DNA from: Maribacter litoralis
GTDB taxonomy: Bacteria > Bacteroidota > Bacteroidia > Flavobacteriales > Flavobacteriaceae
Direction of reading: 5' to 3'
Assembly: GCF_003075045.1 (NCBI RefSeq)
Contig: NZ_QCZD01000002.1
Coordinates: forward strand, 496,001 to 560,000
Length of the DNA: 64,000 nucleotides
In this document: positions 26,749 through 35,642 of the stretch, one piece after another
How the letters are laid out: each line of letters starts with the position of its first letter
How positions within the stretch are numbered: the stretch's first letter is position 1
The notes under the pieces: model-generated
What the model was told of the DNA's origin: nothing
Databases searched by the model: none
What the model saw: only the letters and a program-made list of their open reading frames with translations
Program-made: the position numbers and the translations under genes

Positions 26749-27660
26749 ATGAAAAAATTAAACCAAATTTCACTAACATATTTTTGCATAATAGTATTGA
26801 TGGGTAGTACAGTTTCATGCTCAAATGATGATAATATTGCGGGTTTTAATCGTGCTTATTTAAGCATACCCGATTCAAGTTTTGAAGCGATACTTATAAA
26901 AACAGGTGTAGATTCTGATGGTATTATAAATCAGCAAATGCTAAGCAGTGATGCTGAAGGAATAACTACCCTTGACTTAAGTAATCTAGAATATGGAGCT
27001 ATTACTGATTTAACAGGAATAGAAGGCTTTACCAGTTTAAGAAAATTAATTGCCACCCAACATGATATAGCACAAATTGATTTAAGTGATAATTTAAATT
27101 TGGATACGTTAAATCTTGCGGGTAATAAATTGTTAAGTATTGATATTAGCAACAACAGTAAACTAGTTTTACTTGATTTGACTGCTAATGAAATGAATTC
27201 AGTCGTTGGATTATCAGAATTGGGTGAATTAAAAGAGTTGGAATTGTCTTGGAATTATTTTGAAACTTTTAGTATTTCTAGCGAGTCGTTACAGGTTTTA
27301 CATATGAGTAATAATGATTTGTATTCACTCAACATTAGTTCAGCTCCAAATCTAAAAAACCTACTTTTAACATCAAATAAATTGCAAAGTTTAGAGGTGA
27401 TTTCAAATAAAAAGTTAGAAACATTACTGGTTTCTGATAATGAGCTGCAAACTATAAATCTCTTTGAAAATCATAATTTAACGCATCTTTATATCACCAG
27501 TAATTCCTTGGATAGGTTAAACGTAAGTTTTAATCAAAACCTTATTGATTTGAAAGTAGATAGAAATCCAAATCTGTCATGTATTAAAGTTCTTGATGGA
27601 CAAAATATTCCACAGATTTCTAAATCAGATCATCAAGAGCTAAATGATGATTGCAATTAA
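26749..27660 (+). CDS. Leucine-rich-repeat lipoprotein
   Basis: The 303-residue product has a lipobox in STVSCSNDD and then about ten leucine-rich repeats of 20-22 residues: LDLSNLEYG, LIATQHDIAQIDL, LNLAGNKLLSIDI, LDLTANEMNSV, LHMSNNDLYSL, LLVSDNELQTI. The repeat LxxLxLxxNxL places it among surface-exposed binding proteins. The segment before the repeats (IPDSSFEAILIKTGVDSDG) is the usual N-cap in Flavobacteria. Binding partner unknown. It starts one base after the DJ-1-like gene. Confidence 0.86.
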   Translation: MKKLNQISLTYFCIIVLMGSTVSCSNDDNIAGFNRAYLSIPDSSFEAILIKTGVDSDGIINQQMLSSDAEGITTLDLSNLEYGAITDLTGIEGFTSLRKLIATQHDIAQIDLSDNLNLDTLNLAGNKLLSIDISNNSKLVLLDLTANEMNSVVGLSELGELKELELSWNYFETFSISSESLQVLHMSNNDLYSLNISSAPNLKNLLLTSNKLQSLEVISNKKLETLLVSDNELQTINLFENHNLTHLYITSNSLDRLNVSFNQNLIDLKVDRNPNLSCIKVLDGQNIPQISKSDHQELNDDCN

Positions 27661-27973
27661 AAACGCCATTGCAGATAATTGCCAAAAAGGCTCACTAAAT
27701 TGAATATTAGGTATTTACTACCCTCAATAAGATATAAAAATCATGAATAGAACATATGTTTTATTACTAATAGTACAAGATAACTTTATTGTAAATAACA
27801 TTATATCAGTTGATTACAAGGAAATCCGTGAGTGTTTTTTTAATTAAAAAGTACTCACCGAATAGGTCACATAAAATACGGTTTCAAAACGCTTCAAATG
27901 AAACCATATAAAATGAAAAACCCTGTAAATCATACGATTACAGGGTTTTTGTACTGTTGTAAAATAATTTCAG
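27661..27973 (+). other. Gene-free stretch ending in the tmRNA terminator
   Basis: No credible coding frame was found between the LRR gene and the tmRNA gene. Its only clear element is the stem-loop terminator at 27916-27950. Confidence 0.6.
27916..27950 (-). terminator. Rho-independent terminator of the tmRNA gene
   Basis: CCCTGTAA (27921-27928) pairs with TTACAGGG (27938-27945) across a nine-base loop. On the minus strand the stem is followed by five T; on the plus strand it is also followed by five T, so it may work in both directions. Confidence 0.8.
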
Positions 27974-28370
27974 TGGAGCCGGAGGGATTCGAACCCTCGT
28001 CCAAACAAGCAATTAAAATGCTTTCTACATGTTTAGGATCTGATTAATTTTCGATGTGTACCTGACCAGAAACCGCCTAATACACACTTATCTTCTTAAG
28101 ATTTTGGTGGTGACGCCAAAGCGAGCGTACACCCTTATGTTGATTTTTCTGGTGCTCCTAAGTGAATCGCCATCAACAAGGGCTATTCAGGAACATCTCG
28201 CTTCCCTACCTTGTAGGGACGAGGCTAATCTTACTATGATTCAGATTAAGCGGCAAGAGCGTAATTATTTTCGCCAATTAAAAGTGTGAAAAATGAGATT
28301 AACGAGCTGTTTCCCAGCGCTCGACATGCTTACATTCCAACTGGTCTCGCTGTCAAAACCGGTCGGCCCC
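27974..28370 (-). ncRNA. ssrA: Transfer-messenger RNA (tmRNA)
   Basis: The RNA of about 397 bases rescues stalled ribosomes together with SmpB. The 5' end GGGGCCG pairs with the 3' end CGGCTCC as the acceptor stem, followed by discriminator A. The T arm GGATTCGAACCC-like sequence is intact. The tag frame at 28246-28275 (minus) reads GENNYALAA followed by TAA, the form expected in Bacteroidota. The 3' CCA is not encoded: the genome reads ACTG where ACCA would stand, so CCA must be added enzymatically. Pseudoknot GC-rich segments around 28090-28230 are present but were not folded. Any small open frame inside this RNA gene is spurious. Confidence 0.96.
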
Positions 28371-28534
28371 AATATGTAAATGAACTTTGAAGTCAAATTT
28401 TAGCTTTATAAATAAGCTAATAAATAACGGGCAGCAAAGCTAACAAAACTTTGGCAACCACTATAATTTTTATTTAGACCCAAGCCAAGTGTTTCTAATT
28501 GTATAATTTAGTGCAATATTTATACCAAACCCAT

Positions 28535-29731
28535 ATGAAGTTCGGAATCATTAGAGAACGTAAGAATCCGCCAGATAAGCGCGTAGTTCTATCACCTAAA
28601 GCATGTCAAAAAGTCTTGAATACGTATTCAAAGGCAGAAATTATCGTAGAGCCCTCCCCAATTAGAGCTTATGCCGATGCAGATTATCAAGATTTAGACA
28701 TCACGGTTGCAAATGACATGGAATCTTGTGATGTACTATTGGGTGTTAAAGAAGTGCCTATTGATGCGTTGATTCCGCATAAAAAATACTTCTTCTTTTC
28801 GCACACCATTAAAAAGCAACCTTATAATAGAGATTTACTTCGTGCGATTTTAGACAAGAATATTGAATTGTACGATCATGAGGTAATTACCAATAAACAG
28901 GAACAGCGAGTGGTTGCCTTTGGTAGATATGCAGGTATTGTTGGTGCCTATAATGGGTTTCGTGCATACGGACTCAAATATGACGCTTTTCAATTACCAA
29001 AAGCAAATGATTTGCCAGACCAACAAGCTTTAATTGAAGAACTTAAAAACATCAAACTCCCTAACATAAAAGTTTTGCTTACCGGTAGGGGCAGAGTAGG
29101 TAATGGCGCTAGAGAAATGTTGGATGGTATGGGTATGCGTAGGGTAAATGTTACCGAATTTTTAGAAGAAATATTCAATGAGCCAGTGTACTGCCAAATT
29201 GATGCAGGTGAATATAATAAGCGTAAAGATGGTGTACGCGGTAATAAAGCTGATTTTTTCGCAAATCCGGAAGAATACAAGTCCAATTTTTTTAGGTTTG
29301 CTAAGGTGACGGACTTCTATATAGCCGGTCATTTTTATGGTCAAGGGGCTCCTTATTTATTTACAAGGGATGACGCAAAACATGTAGATTTTAAAATTAA
29401 GGTTGTTGCCGATATAAGCTGTGATATTGACGGACCGGTTGCTTCAACTATTAAACCTTCTACCATTGCTGACCCCATTTATGGTTATGATCCAGCAACG
29501 GAATCTGAAGCTGATTTTAAAAATGAGAATGCCATTGCAGTTATGGCGGTAGACAATTTACCTTGTGAGTTACCTAGAGATGCAAGTGAAGGGTTTGGTG
29601 AAGCTTTTATAAAAAATGTGATCCCGGCTTTCTTTAACAATGATAAAGATGGTGTTCTTGAAAGGGCTAGAATGACCAAGGAAGGAAAACTTACAGAGCG
29701 TTTTAGCTATTTAAAAGATTACATAGCTTAA
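28535..29731 (+). CDS. Alanine/saccharopine dehydrogenase-like NAD(P)-dependent oxidoreductase
   Basis: The 398-residue protein has the AlaDH/PNT N-terminal domain (FGIIRERKNPPDKRVVLSP), a conserved FGRYAGIVGAYNGF and a Rossmann segment VLLTGRGRVGNGAREML. These are the marks of lysine-forming saccharopine dehydrogenase and alanine dehydrogenase. The substrate cannot be decided from sequence alone; lysine or another amino-acid oxidation is possible. ATG at 28535 was chosen over TTG at 28499 since the family starts with MKFGIIRE. It is transcribed away from the tmRNA. Confidence 0.82.
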   Translation: MKFGIIRERKNPPDKRVVLSPKACQKVLNTYSKAEIIVEPSPIRAYADADYQDLDITVANDMESCDVLLGVKEVPIDALIPHKKYFFFSHTIKKQPYNRDLLRAILDKNIELYDHEVITNKQEQRVVAFGRYAGIVGAYNGFRAYGLKYDAFQLPKANDLPDQQALIEELKNIKLPNIKVLLTGRGRVGNGAREMLDGMGMRRVNVTEFLEEIFNEPVYCQIDAGEYNKRKDGVRGNKADFFANPEEYKSNFFRFAKVTDFYIAGHFYGQGAPYLFTRDDAKHVDFKIKVVADISCDIDGPVASTIKPSTIADPIYGYDPATESEADFKNENAIAVMAVDNLPCELPRDASEGFGEAFIKNVIPAFFNNDKDGVLERARMTKEGKLTERFSYLKDYIA

Positions 29732-29817
29732 TCGATCGTTCTTTCTCGCATTGTTTTTATAATGTTAATCAATTGTTAATTTTATGTTATATTGTGGTTG
29801 GCAATAACTGATAAGAC

Positions 29818-30075
29818 ATGAATTTCAATTGGATATTAGGTGATAACGATGATAAATCATTTCATAAGCTATGCATTGATATTGAATATGAGCTTAGACC
29901 GAAAATTGTTAAGTTTCTAATTGCTAACAACGACTGTTTAGATGGTTGTACAGATTTTTCCTGTTTCCATTTTGATGTGGATTTTCAATCAAGAAGCATC
30001 TCTGTTTCTCAATTAACCCCTGCCAAATATAGAAATGCAATAAAAGCACGGTTGGAAAGGGAAATTACCTTTTAA
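29818..30075 (+). CDS. Conserved hypothetical small protein
   Basis: This 85-residue protein starts MNFNWILGDNDDKSFHKL and contains a cysteine-rich middle (CLDGCTDFSCFHFDVDF). The three cysteines within nine residues might hold a metal, but this is a guess. It has no signal peptide or membrane helix and is not in a tight operon: 86 bases follow the dehydrogenase gene and 146 precede the convergent PepSY gene. I do not recognise the family. Confidence 0.6.
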   Translation: MNFNWILGDNDDKSFHKLCIDIEYELRPKIVKFLIANNDCLDGCTDFSCFHFDVDFQSRSISVSQLTPAKYRNAIKARLEREITF

Positions 30076-30221
30076 CTTCACTTTGAAGTGGTGCTCGAAT
30101 TTGAATTTTCTTGTTATGCTCAAAGTGCTATAGGTATCAATTTTTTTTAAAAAATGGGTTTGTATTATGTGCTAGTATTGATACGCTTAATGGATGCTTA
30201 TGTTTTTTTTGCAAAATACTA

Positions 30222-31781
30222 TCAATCTGCTTTCGTCTTCTTTTCAGTCTCATTTAATTTACCCACAATAAGTAGCCCTAAAAGACTAAGTATTATCCAA
30301 AATACATCGATGAAAAGTATTTGATCATACCCATTTGCGTAGCTTACCCAGATCCAATTACCCGTACAGAAACCATTTACCAGCGGAATAGCCAAACCTA
30401 TTAAACTGCCCAAAAGCAAGGTGTATTTGTTGGTGAAATAATTGTCCTTTTTAATAATGAAGAAGATGGTAATCAATAACCAACCAATAAAGTAAAATTT
30501 ATACAATAAGCTCATCCCAGCGGGGTTAATTACCTGTACCAAAACAAATGAAAGTGCGGTTATTGGGTAAAGACTTAAACAAATGGCTAAATAATAACGT
30601 ACAACCGCCTCATTGAATTTCTTTTTCCTGGGGGGTATGTTTTTTTTGTTTCGTGCTGTTAACCAAATAAGTACTCCGCTTAGTATAACAAAGCACCCTA
30701 TTAAACCTAGTACAAAAGAGATAATTCGCAATCCGTAACCGCCATAATCACCTAAATGAAGCCTGTAGAAAATACCCTTAACAGCATCTAAATACGATGT
30801 TTTTTTAGTTGGGTCTTTAACACTGTAAATGCTATTCTCGGCAGCATTGAATATAGTGTAGCCGTATCCATTTATTTTATCTTTATAGTCTAAATTTCCA
30901 CTTACCGATACATGCATGCCTGTATCTCCATAATTGAAAATATGTACCTCATTTACTTTAAACCCTTCCCAGTTGTCCTTCACCTGTTGTACCAAAGCAT
31001 TTATACTAACAGGTTTCTCTAAAGGAGAATTTTGGAACTCAAATTCTGGATGAGTATATTCTAGATCTTCATATAGCTTGTTATCGTCACCATCATATAA
31101 TGCCAGTGCTGTTGGGGCGATTAAAAGCACTTTTAGCATAAAGAACGTACCGGTTACGGCATAAACGAATTGAAAGGGAAAACCGATAACGCCTAAAGCT
31201 GTATGCGCATCTGTCCATACCGTTTTCAATTTTGTCATAGGTCTGAATACATAGAAATTAGAAATAATTTTATCCCAATGAACTATGATACCCGTAATTA
31301 GAGCGAAGAGAAAAAAGAAAGCAACAAATCCTGATAAATAATACCCGAAAGGGTGAGGTAGTTGTGCAAAAAAATGTAGTCTGTATAAAAACTCACCTAA
31401 TGAATATGAGCTTACATAATTTGTGGTAGACTTGTCTTTGGTGTTCAGATAATAAAAAGAACGAGCAGCTTTTTCTTTCGAAAGCAAGGTGTCTTTAGAT
31501 GCGCCTAAACTAACTCCGATGTTCTGTTCGTTATAATAGTGTTTTAATTCAATATCTCTACTGAAAAGGCTTTTTTCGTTAGACATTTGTTTAAAAGTGT
31601 CATCAAAATCTAATTGAATTTCTTCTGCTACTTCAACGTTGTGCCCACGTTCCCAATTAACAATTTCATCTCTAAAGAATGCAAATGAACCGGTAAAGAA
31701 AATAACATAAAGAGCAACACTAATTACAATACCGCTAACGGTATGCAAATGAAAGAGAATATTATAGGTTCTTTTGCTCAT
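30222..31781 (-). CDS. PepSY-associated transmembrane protein of an iron uptake operon
   Basis: The 519-residue protein begins NILFHLHTVSGIVISVALYV, has four to five membrane helices in the PepSY-TM arrangement (about 10-35, 160-185, 215-240, 330-360 and a set at 400-510), and a large periplasmic PepSY-like loop between helices. Such proteins accompany TonB siderophore receptors and are thought to reduce ferric siderophores in the inner membrane. ATG at 31781 is chosen; it shares one base with the upstream stop (TAATG), and the longer frame to 31910 lies inside that gene. It is the last gene of the operon 35562-30222. Confidence 0.88.
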   Translation of the reverse strand: MSKRTYNILFHLHTVSGIVISVALYVIFFTGSFAFFRDEIVNWERGHNVEVAEEIQLDFDDTFKQMSNEKSLFSRDIELKHYYNEQNIGVSLGASKDTLLSKEKAARSFYYLNTKDKSTTNYVSSYSLGEFLYRLHFFAQLPHPFGYYLSGFVAFFFLFALITGIIVHWDKIISNFYVFRPMTKLKTVWTDAHTALGVIGFPFQFVYAVTGTFFMLKVLLIAPTALALYDGDDNKLYEDLEYTHPEFEFQNSPLEKPVSINALVQQVKDNWEGFKVNEVHIFNYGDTGMHVSVSGNLDYKDKINGYGYTIFNAAENSIYSVKDPTKKTSYLDAVKGIFYRLHLGDYGGYGLRIISFVLGLIGCFVILSGVLIWLTARNKKNIPPRKKKFNEAVVRYYLAICLSLYPITALSFVLVQVINPAGMSLLYKFYFIGWLLITIFFIIKKDNYFTNKYTLLLGSLIGLAIPLVNGFCTGNWIWVSYANGYDQILFIDVFWIILSLLGLLIVGKLNETEKKTKAD

Positions 31782-32080
31782 TATACTAAAGGATTTAATG
31801 CTTTGCCATAAAACATGATAATTGACAATATGATGGATGCCAATAGATATATTCCCCAAATTTTCCATCCGCTTTTGGCAAGAAAGGCGACTATCATTAA
31901 TCCTACCCAAAGTATTAAAGAACTATAGGTACTGGTGATAATTACATTGACATGATCAAACCAACTGGCAATAGCTAAATGAAATAGTATAGATACCATA
32001 AAGCCACCTACAATTGCGGCGGTTATTTTGGAGAATCGGGACCAAAAAGAAGGATTCAGATATTTTGTATTAGCAGGCAT
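31781..32080 (-). CDS. DUF3649-like small membrane protein
   Basis: The 99-residue product has three predicted helices (VGGFMVSILFHLAIASW, SSLILWVGLMIVAFLA, IYLLASIILSIIMFYG). The gene order receptor, DUF4198, DUF3325, small protein, PepSY matches iron-siderophore loci in Proteobacteria, where DUF3649 and DUF3325 proteins sit just before the PepSY gene; the assignment rests on that order plus topology. Its stop overlaps the PepSY ATG by one base and it follows the DUF3325 gene after one base, so translation is coupled. Confidence 0.65.
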   Translation of the reverse strand: MPANTKYLNPSFWSRFSKITAAIVGGFMVSILFHLAIASWFDHVNVIITSTYSSLILWVGLMIVAFLAKSGWKIWGIYLLASIILSIIMFYGKALNPLV

Positions 32081-32081
32081 A

Positions 32082-32414
32082 TTAAAGAATTGAGAGTTCC
32101 ATTAGAAATAGGATCAAAATGGTTGGTAGTATTGTTTTATAGGTGATAAGGTGCAAGGGTTGTAAGAGTATAACAAGGCTTGCTATGGTCATTAAGATGA
32201 TGGTAAAAGTAAAAATACCTGAACCCCAACCAAATTGATATATGGTTAGGGAGCAGGCAAACAACAGCAAGACATAACCTAAAGAATTTGCTGCTTTACT
32301 TTTCTGTTGGCACCAGTTTTCAATATATAAGTGTACAGGTACTTTTTGTCTTTTTGTTGAGGCATAACCCAAATAGAAACCTGTAAAGCTTAGTATTAGA
32401 ATTAGGGTAATCAT
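32082..32414 (-). CDS. DUF3325-like small membrane protein
   Basis: The 110-residue protein has four hydrophobic stretches; the spacing and the pattern SLGYVLLLFACSLTIYQFGWGSG fit DUF3325. Its role is unproven, but it is consistently found between siderophore receptor and PepSY genes. It starts nine bases after the DUF4198 gene and ends one base before the next small gene, so all are one transcript. Confidence 0.7.
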   Translation of the reverse strand: MITLILILSFTGFYLGYASTKRQKVPVHLYIENWCQQKSKAANSLGYVLLLFACSLTIYQFGWGSGIFTFTIILMTIASLVILLQPLHLITYKTILPTILILFLMELSIL

Positions 32415-32423
32415 CTGTTTTAT

Positions 32424-33143
32424 TTAATTGTTAATGCAATACGTAGCACAGTGCCAAACAAATTCATAGTCCTTACCATTGTAGGTACCTGGTACTCGCT
32501 CTTCATAAATTGTTTCCATAGTATACTTTGTGTTCCATGGTAATGAGAAAATTACTTCACCATTTTCATCGGTTTCAAGAGTCTTGCTCCATAGGTCAGA
32601 GACATAAATCTTAAACTCGTTTTTTGCGAGGGGTTTTCCTTTAAATAATACTTGTAGTTTAATTTCATCATCTTCGTTTGCCAATTCTTTTATAACTATT
32701 CCATCTTCATTTAAGGTTTTGGTTTCGCTAATTTTATTACCTACCTGAACTTTGGCGGTAGATTGGTAGTGTGTTTTAAAAATTCCGAAATCCCACTTGG
32801 TATAGTCTAAAACTTCTATGTTATCGTTGTTCAAAGCAACAGTGTAGGTGCCGTTAATTTTAGGAGTGAAATAGGCAACGTAGTAATTTTCCTTTGCGGT
32901 GGACTTAAGAGCTGTTTTTGTGCCATCTGGATGAATAAGCCACAAATTGAACTTTGAAACCGATGGGTAGTTTTCTCCTTTGACTTTTTCAATGACGCCG
33001 TGGGTGTATTCTCCAAAATAGACACGAACCTCTTGTTTTTTGTTCAAGTTTCCGGTACCGTCGGTTTCAAGCCACAAATAATGAGCAAACATGGGCGAAA
33101 CGGTAAATAGTAAAAAGCCTATTGTAATAAGTATTTTTTTCAT
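32424..33143 (-). CDS. DUF4198 family exported protein
   Basis: The 239-residue protein has a signal peptide ending SPMFA, followed directly by HYLWLE, as usual in DUF4198, where this histidine-bearing N-terminus is thought to bind metal. The rest is predicted to be an Ig-like beta fold with two domains (IHPDGTKTALKS; SLPWNTKYTMET). The C-terminus has cysteines in WHCATYCINN. Members are found next to metal-uptake genes. It lies 85 bases after the TonB receptor gene in the operon. Confidence 0.82.
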   Translation of the reverse strand: MKKILITIGFLLFTVSPMFAHYLWLETDGTGNLNKKQEVRVYFGEYTHGVIEKVKGENYPSVSKFNLWLIHPDGTKTALKSTAKENYYVAYFTPKINGTYTVALNNDNIEVLDYTKWDFGIFKTHYQSTAKVQVGNKISETKTLNEDGIVIKELANEDDEIKLQVLFKGKPLAKNEFKIYVSDLWSKTLETDENGEVIFSLPWNTKYTMETIYEERVPGTYNGKDYEFVWHCATYCINN

Positions 33144-33228
33144 AATGTATTGTTTTAAGGTTAAGCCCTCAGTAGAACTGAGGGATAACCAATTTGAACT
33201 AACTCAACAAAAACTGTCTTAGTATTTT

Positions 33229-35562
33229 CTAAAAATTGTAGGTTACAGTTACCCTACCATTGATGCCAGGTTCTGACTGCCAGTATAAATATGTGGCATA
33301 ATTAGAGCCAGAATAGAGGTATTCATCTAGTATGTTGTTTATGTTTAGTTGTACTCTAAATTTGTCATTGCTCCAAGACAAGGCACCATCTAGCCTAAAA
33401 TAGTCTGGTAATTGAGATTCATTATCTGCACCCCAAGACCAAGTAGAACGATCAATTTGATATTGATAGCCTAATGAACCACCAAACCCATGTAATTTTG
33501 AATCGTTTGAGAATTTATAGTTAAGCCATCCGTTGGTTATGTGTTTGGCATGGCCGGCTACACGTTGACCAATGTTTTCTGGGTCGGTGTCTTCCGTAAT
33601 TTCGACATTGGTATTGGCGTAGTTAAGAATAACATTTAACTCGGGAGTAATTTCGCCCTGCAAATCAAACTCGATACCTTTTGATTGTATTTCACCTAAT
33701 TGTATAGAGAAATTAGGATTCTCTGGATCCGTCACCAATACGTTTTGTTTGGTAATCTGGTAGGCGCCCAAAGATGTTCTTAACCTACCATTGAAGAAAC
33801 TCTTTTTTAAACCTCCTTCTATATCATTGGCATCAACTGGATCAAATGCTTCACCACTGAAACTAACACCGCTTTGACCAATGAAGGAACGGTCATAAAG
33901 TCCGTATGCGGTTAAAGTTGGTAGTATATCTACACTTAGACCAATACGTGGGGTAATTTTTGAATCTGTTTCGTCTTTACCTCTTGTAAATAAATGTGTA
34001 TATCTACCTGCAAGTGTTAATCGGGCTTTGTCATTAAAGAAGCCAATTTCATCTTGTAGGTATGCAGAACGGTTGATGCCACCGTAATTGTAGATGTTGT
34101 CCCTGTATTGTACAGGTATAGATTTTTCAAAAACAGGTAGTTCGGTATTACCGTAAACAGGGTTGTAAATATTAAATGGCTGTTCGGTATCGGTAATGGC
34201 AAATTGATTGAAATCTGCCCAGTATTCTTTTTGGCTGTAGTCAAATCCTCCAAGTAGCTTATGGGTTATACTACCGGTTTTAAATGCTCCGGAAATATAA
34301 CTTTGGAAGTATTTTCCAACGGATAAAGCATCCCAATTACTAATATATCTTACGGCGTCTCCATTTTCTTCCATAGACCATACCCAAGTTGAATTTCCTA
34401 CTTGATCATAGCGTAATGAGCCGAACTTTGTTTCCCAGTTCCAATCTTTATTAAAATCATGTTTTATGGTACCAAAGAAAGTAACTTCTTGAATGTCGGA
34501 TGCTGGGTAGTTGGTATCGGTAAATTTAAAATCTCTGTCTAAACTACCGTAACCATCGTCATTTGGAGCAAAAACATATGCGGCACCCATATAGCTTTCT
34601 GCCTGCTGTACATTTAGTTCTGCCGTTACGGATGTCTTTTTTGATAGGTTGTAGGTAAGGGCAGGGGCAAAGCCATAACGTTCGGCATCTTCATTGCCTC
34701 TATGGCTGTCAGATGTTTGGTACATGGCGTTAAAACGATACAATAATTTACCGTTTTCTGTTGCTTTACCACCAAGATCTAGCGTAGCACGGTAATTGTC
34801 AAAACTACCTGCCATAAAGGAAACTTGACGAATGGTTTTATCGGTCGGTTTTTTAGTAACCACATTATAGAATCCGCCAGGTTCACCGGCAGACATCATA
34901 AAACCTGCAGGTCCTTTTACAAATTCTATCTGATCTACAAATGCCATATCTTCAGATAAAGGTCCCCAAGAATCTTGTACATTAAATCCGTTTCTAAAGG
35001 CCGGTAACCTAAATCCTCTCATATTTACCCTGGCGAAATTTCCCCAGTGTTCTAGCATCGTTACACCAGACACATTTCTAATAACGCCGTCCATTATGCT
35101 AGTAACTTGTTGGTCTTGTAGCAGTTCACTACTTATAATTTGAATGTTCTGTGGAAGTTTGGCAACTTCGGTTTTTAGCCTCAATGTTGACGATGGTGTG
35201 TTTACGGCATATTTATTATGATGGCCTTGTACCGTTACTTCGTTTAATTGTTCACTTTTTTCAGGTAATAAAACTGTTTGTATTTGTGTTACTTTATTGG
35301 CAATGACATTGGTAGTAATTTGCTCGGTGTCATGACCCATAATCGAGAATGTTAGGGTATACGAACCAGATGCCAGGTCGGTAATTTTGAATCTTCCATT
35401 AGCATTAGTGGTGGTACCTAAACTTGTATGAGATATTGAGATATTTACATTTGCCAGTGGTTTATTGTTTTGATCGACAACCAATCCGGCTAGTCCCCCA
35501 GATTGCGCGTATGTGCTTACTGAGCATATTAAAAAGGTTAGTATGGCGTAAAGATTCTTCAT
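33229..35562 (-). CDS. TonB-dependent siderophore receptor
   Basis: The 777-residue outer-membrane receptor starts with a signal peptide (about 1-19), then a carboxypeptidase-like regulatory domain (LAGLVVDQNNKPLANVNIS to about 105), a plug domain (about 120-240, with IQIISSELLQDQQ and VSGVTMLEHWGN) and a C-terminal 22-strand barrel ending VTVTYNF with the terminal aromatic. The siderophore-receptor type is indicated by KGPAGFMMSAGEPGGF. It imports ferric siderophores using TonB-ExbBD energy. The other operon genes are exported or membrane helpers, and an AraC regulator is divergent at 35643. Substrate chemistry cannot be read from sequence. Confidence 0.94.
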   Translation of the reverse strand: MKNLYAILTFLICSVSTYAQSGGLAGLVVDQNNKPLANVNISISHTSLGTTTNANGRFKITDLASGSYTLTFSIMGHDTEQITTNVIANKVTQIQTVLLPEKSEQLNEVTVQGHHNKYAVNTPSSTLRLKTEVAKLPQNIQIISSELLQDQQVTSIMDGVIRNVSGVTMLEHWGNFARVNMRGFRLPAFRNGFNVQDSWGPLSEDMAFVDQIEFVKGPAGFMMSAGEPGGFYNVVTKKPTDKTIRQVSFMAGSFDNYRATLDLGGKATENGKLLYRFNAMYQTSDSHRGNEDAERYGFAPALTYNLSKKTSVTAELNVQQAESYMGAAYVFAPNDDGYGSLDRDFKFTDTNYPASDIQEVTFFGTIKHDFNKDWNWETKFGSLRYDQVGNSTWVWSMEENGDAVRYISNWDALSVGKYFQSYISGAFKTGSITHKLLGGFDYSQKEYWADFNQFAITDTEQPFNIYNPVYGNTELPVFEKSIPVQYRDNIYNYGGINRSAYLQDEIGFFNDKARLTLAGRYTHLFTRGKDETDSKITPRIGLSVDILPTLTAYGLYDRSFIGQSGVSFSGEAFDPVDANDIEGGLKKSFFNGRLRTSLGAYQITKQNVLVTDPENPNFSIQLGEIQSKGIEFDLQGEITPELNVILNYANTNVEITEDTDPENIGQRVAGHAKHITNGWLNYKFSNDSKLHGFGGSLGYQYQIDRSTWSWGADNESQLPDYFRLDGALSWSNDKFRVQLNINNILDEYLYSGSNYATYLYWQSEPGINGRVTVTYNF

Positions 35563-35583
35563 TTATTATTTGTTATTTTTAAT

Positions 35584-35597
35584 TAGTCTAAATAAAT
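35584..35597. promoter_or_regulatory. Possible iron-responsive box between receptor and AraC genes
   Basis: The 80-base divergent intergenic region contains TAGTCTAAATAAAT, one half-site of the ATTTAGA-TCTAAAT type reported near iron genes in Flavobacteria. Only one good half-site is present, so the call is weak. Confidence 0.25.
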
Positions 35598-35642
35598 TTG
35601 ATGCGAATTTATAACCTAGTCTTGGATTAGGAATGACGTGAA

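Noticed and set aside
28056-28289. A 77-codon open frame on the plus strand
   Set aside because: It lies antisense inside the tmRNA gene and has no family resemblance.
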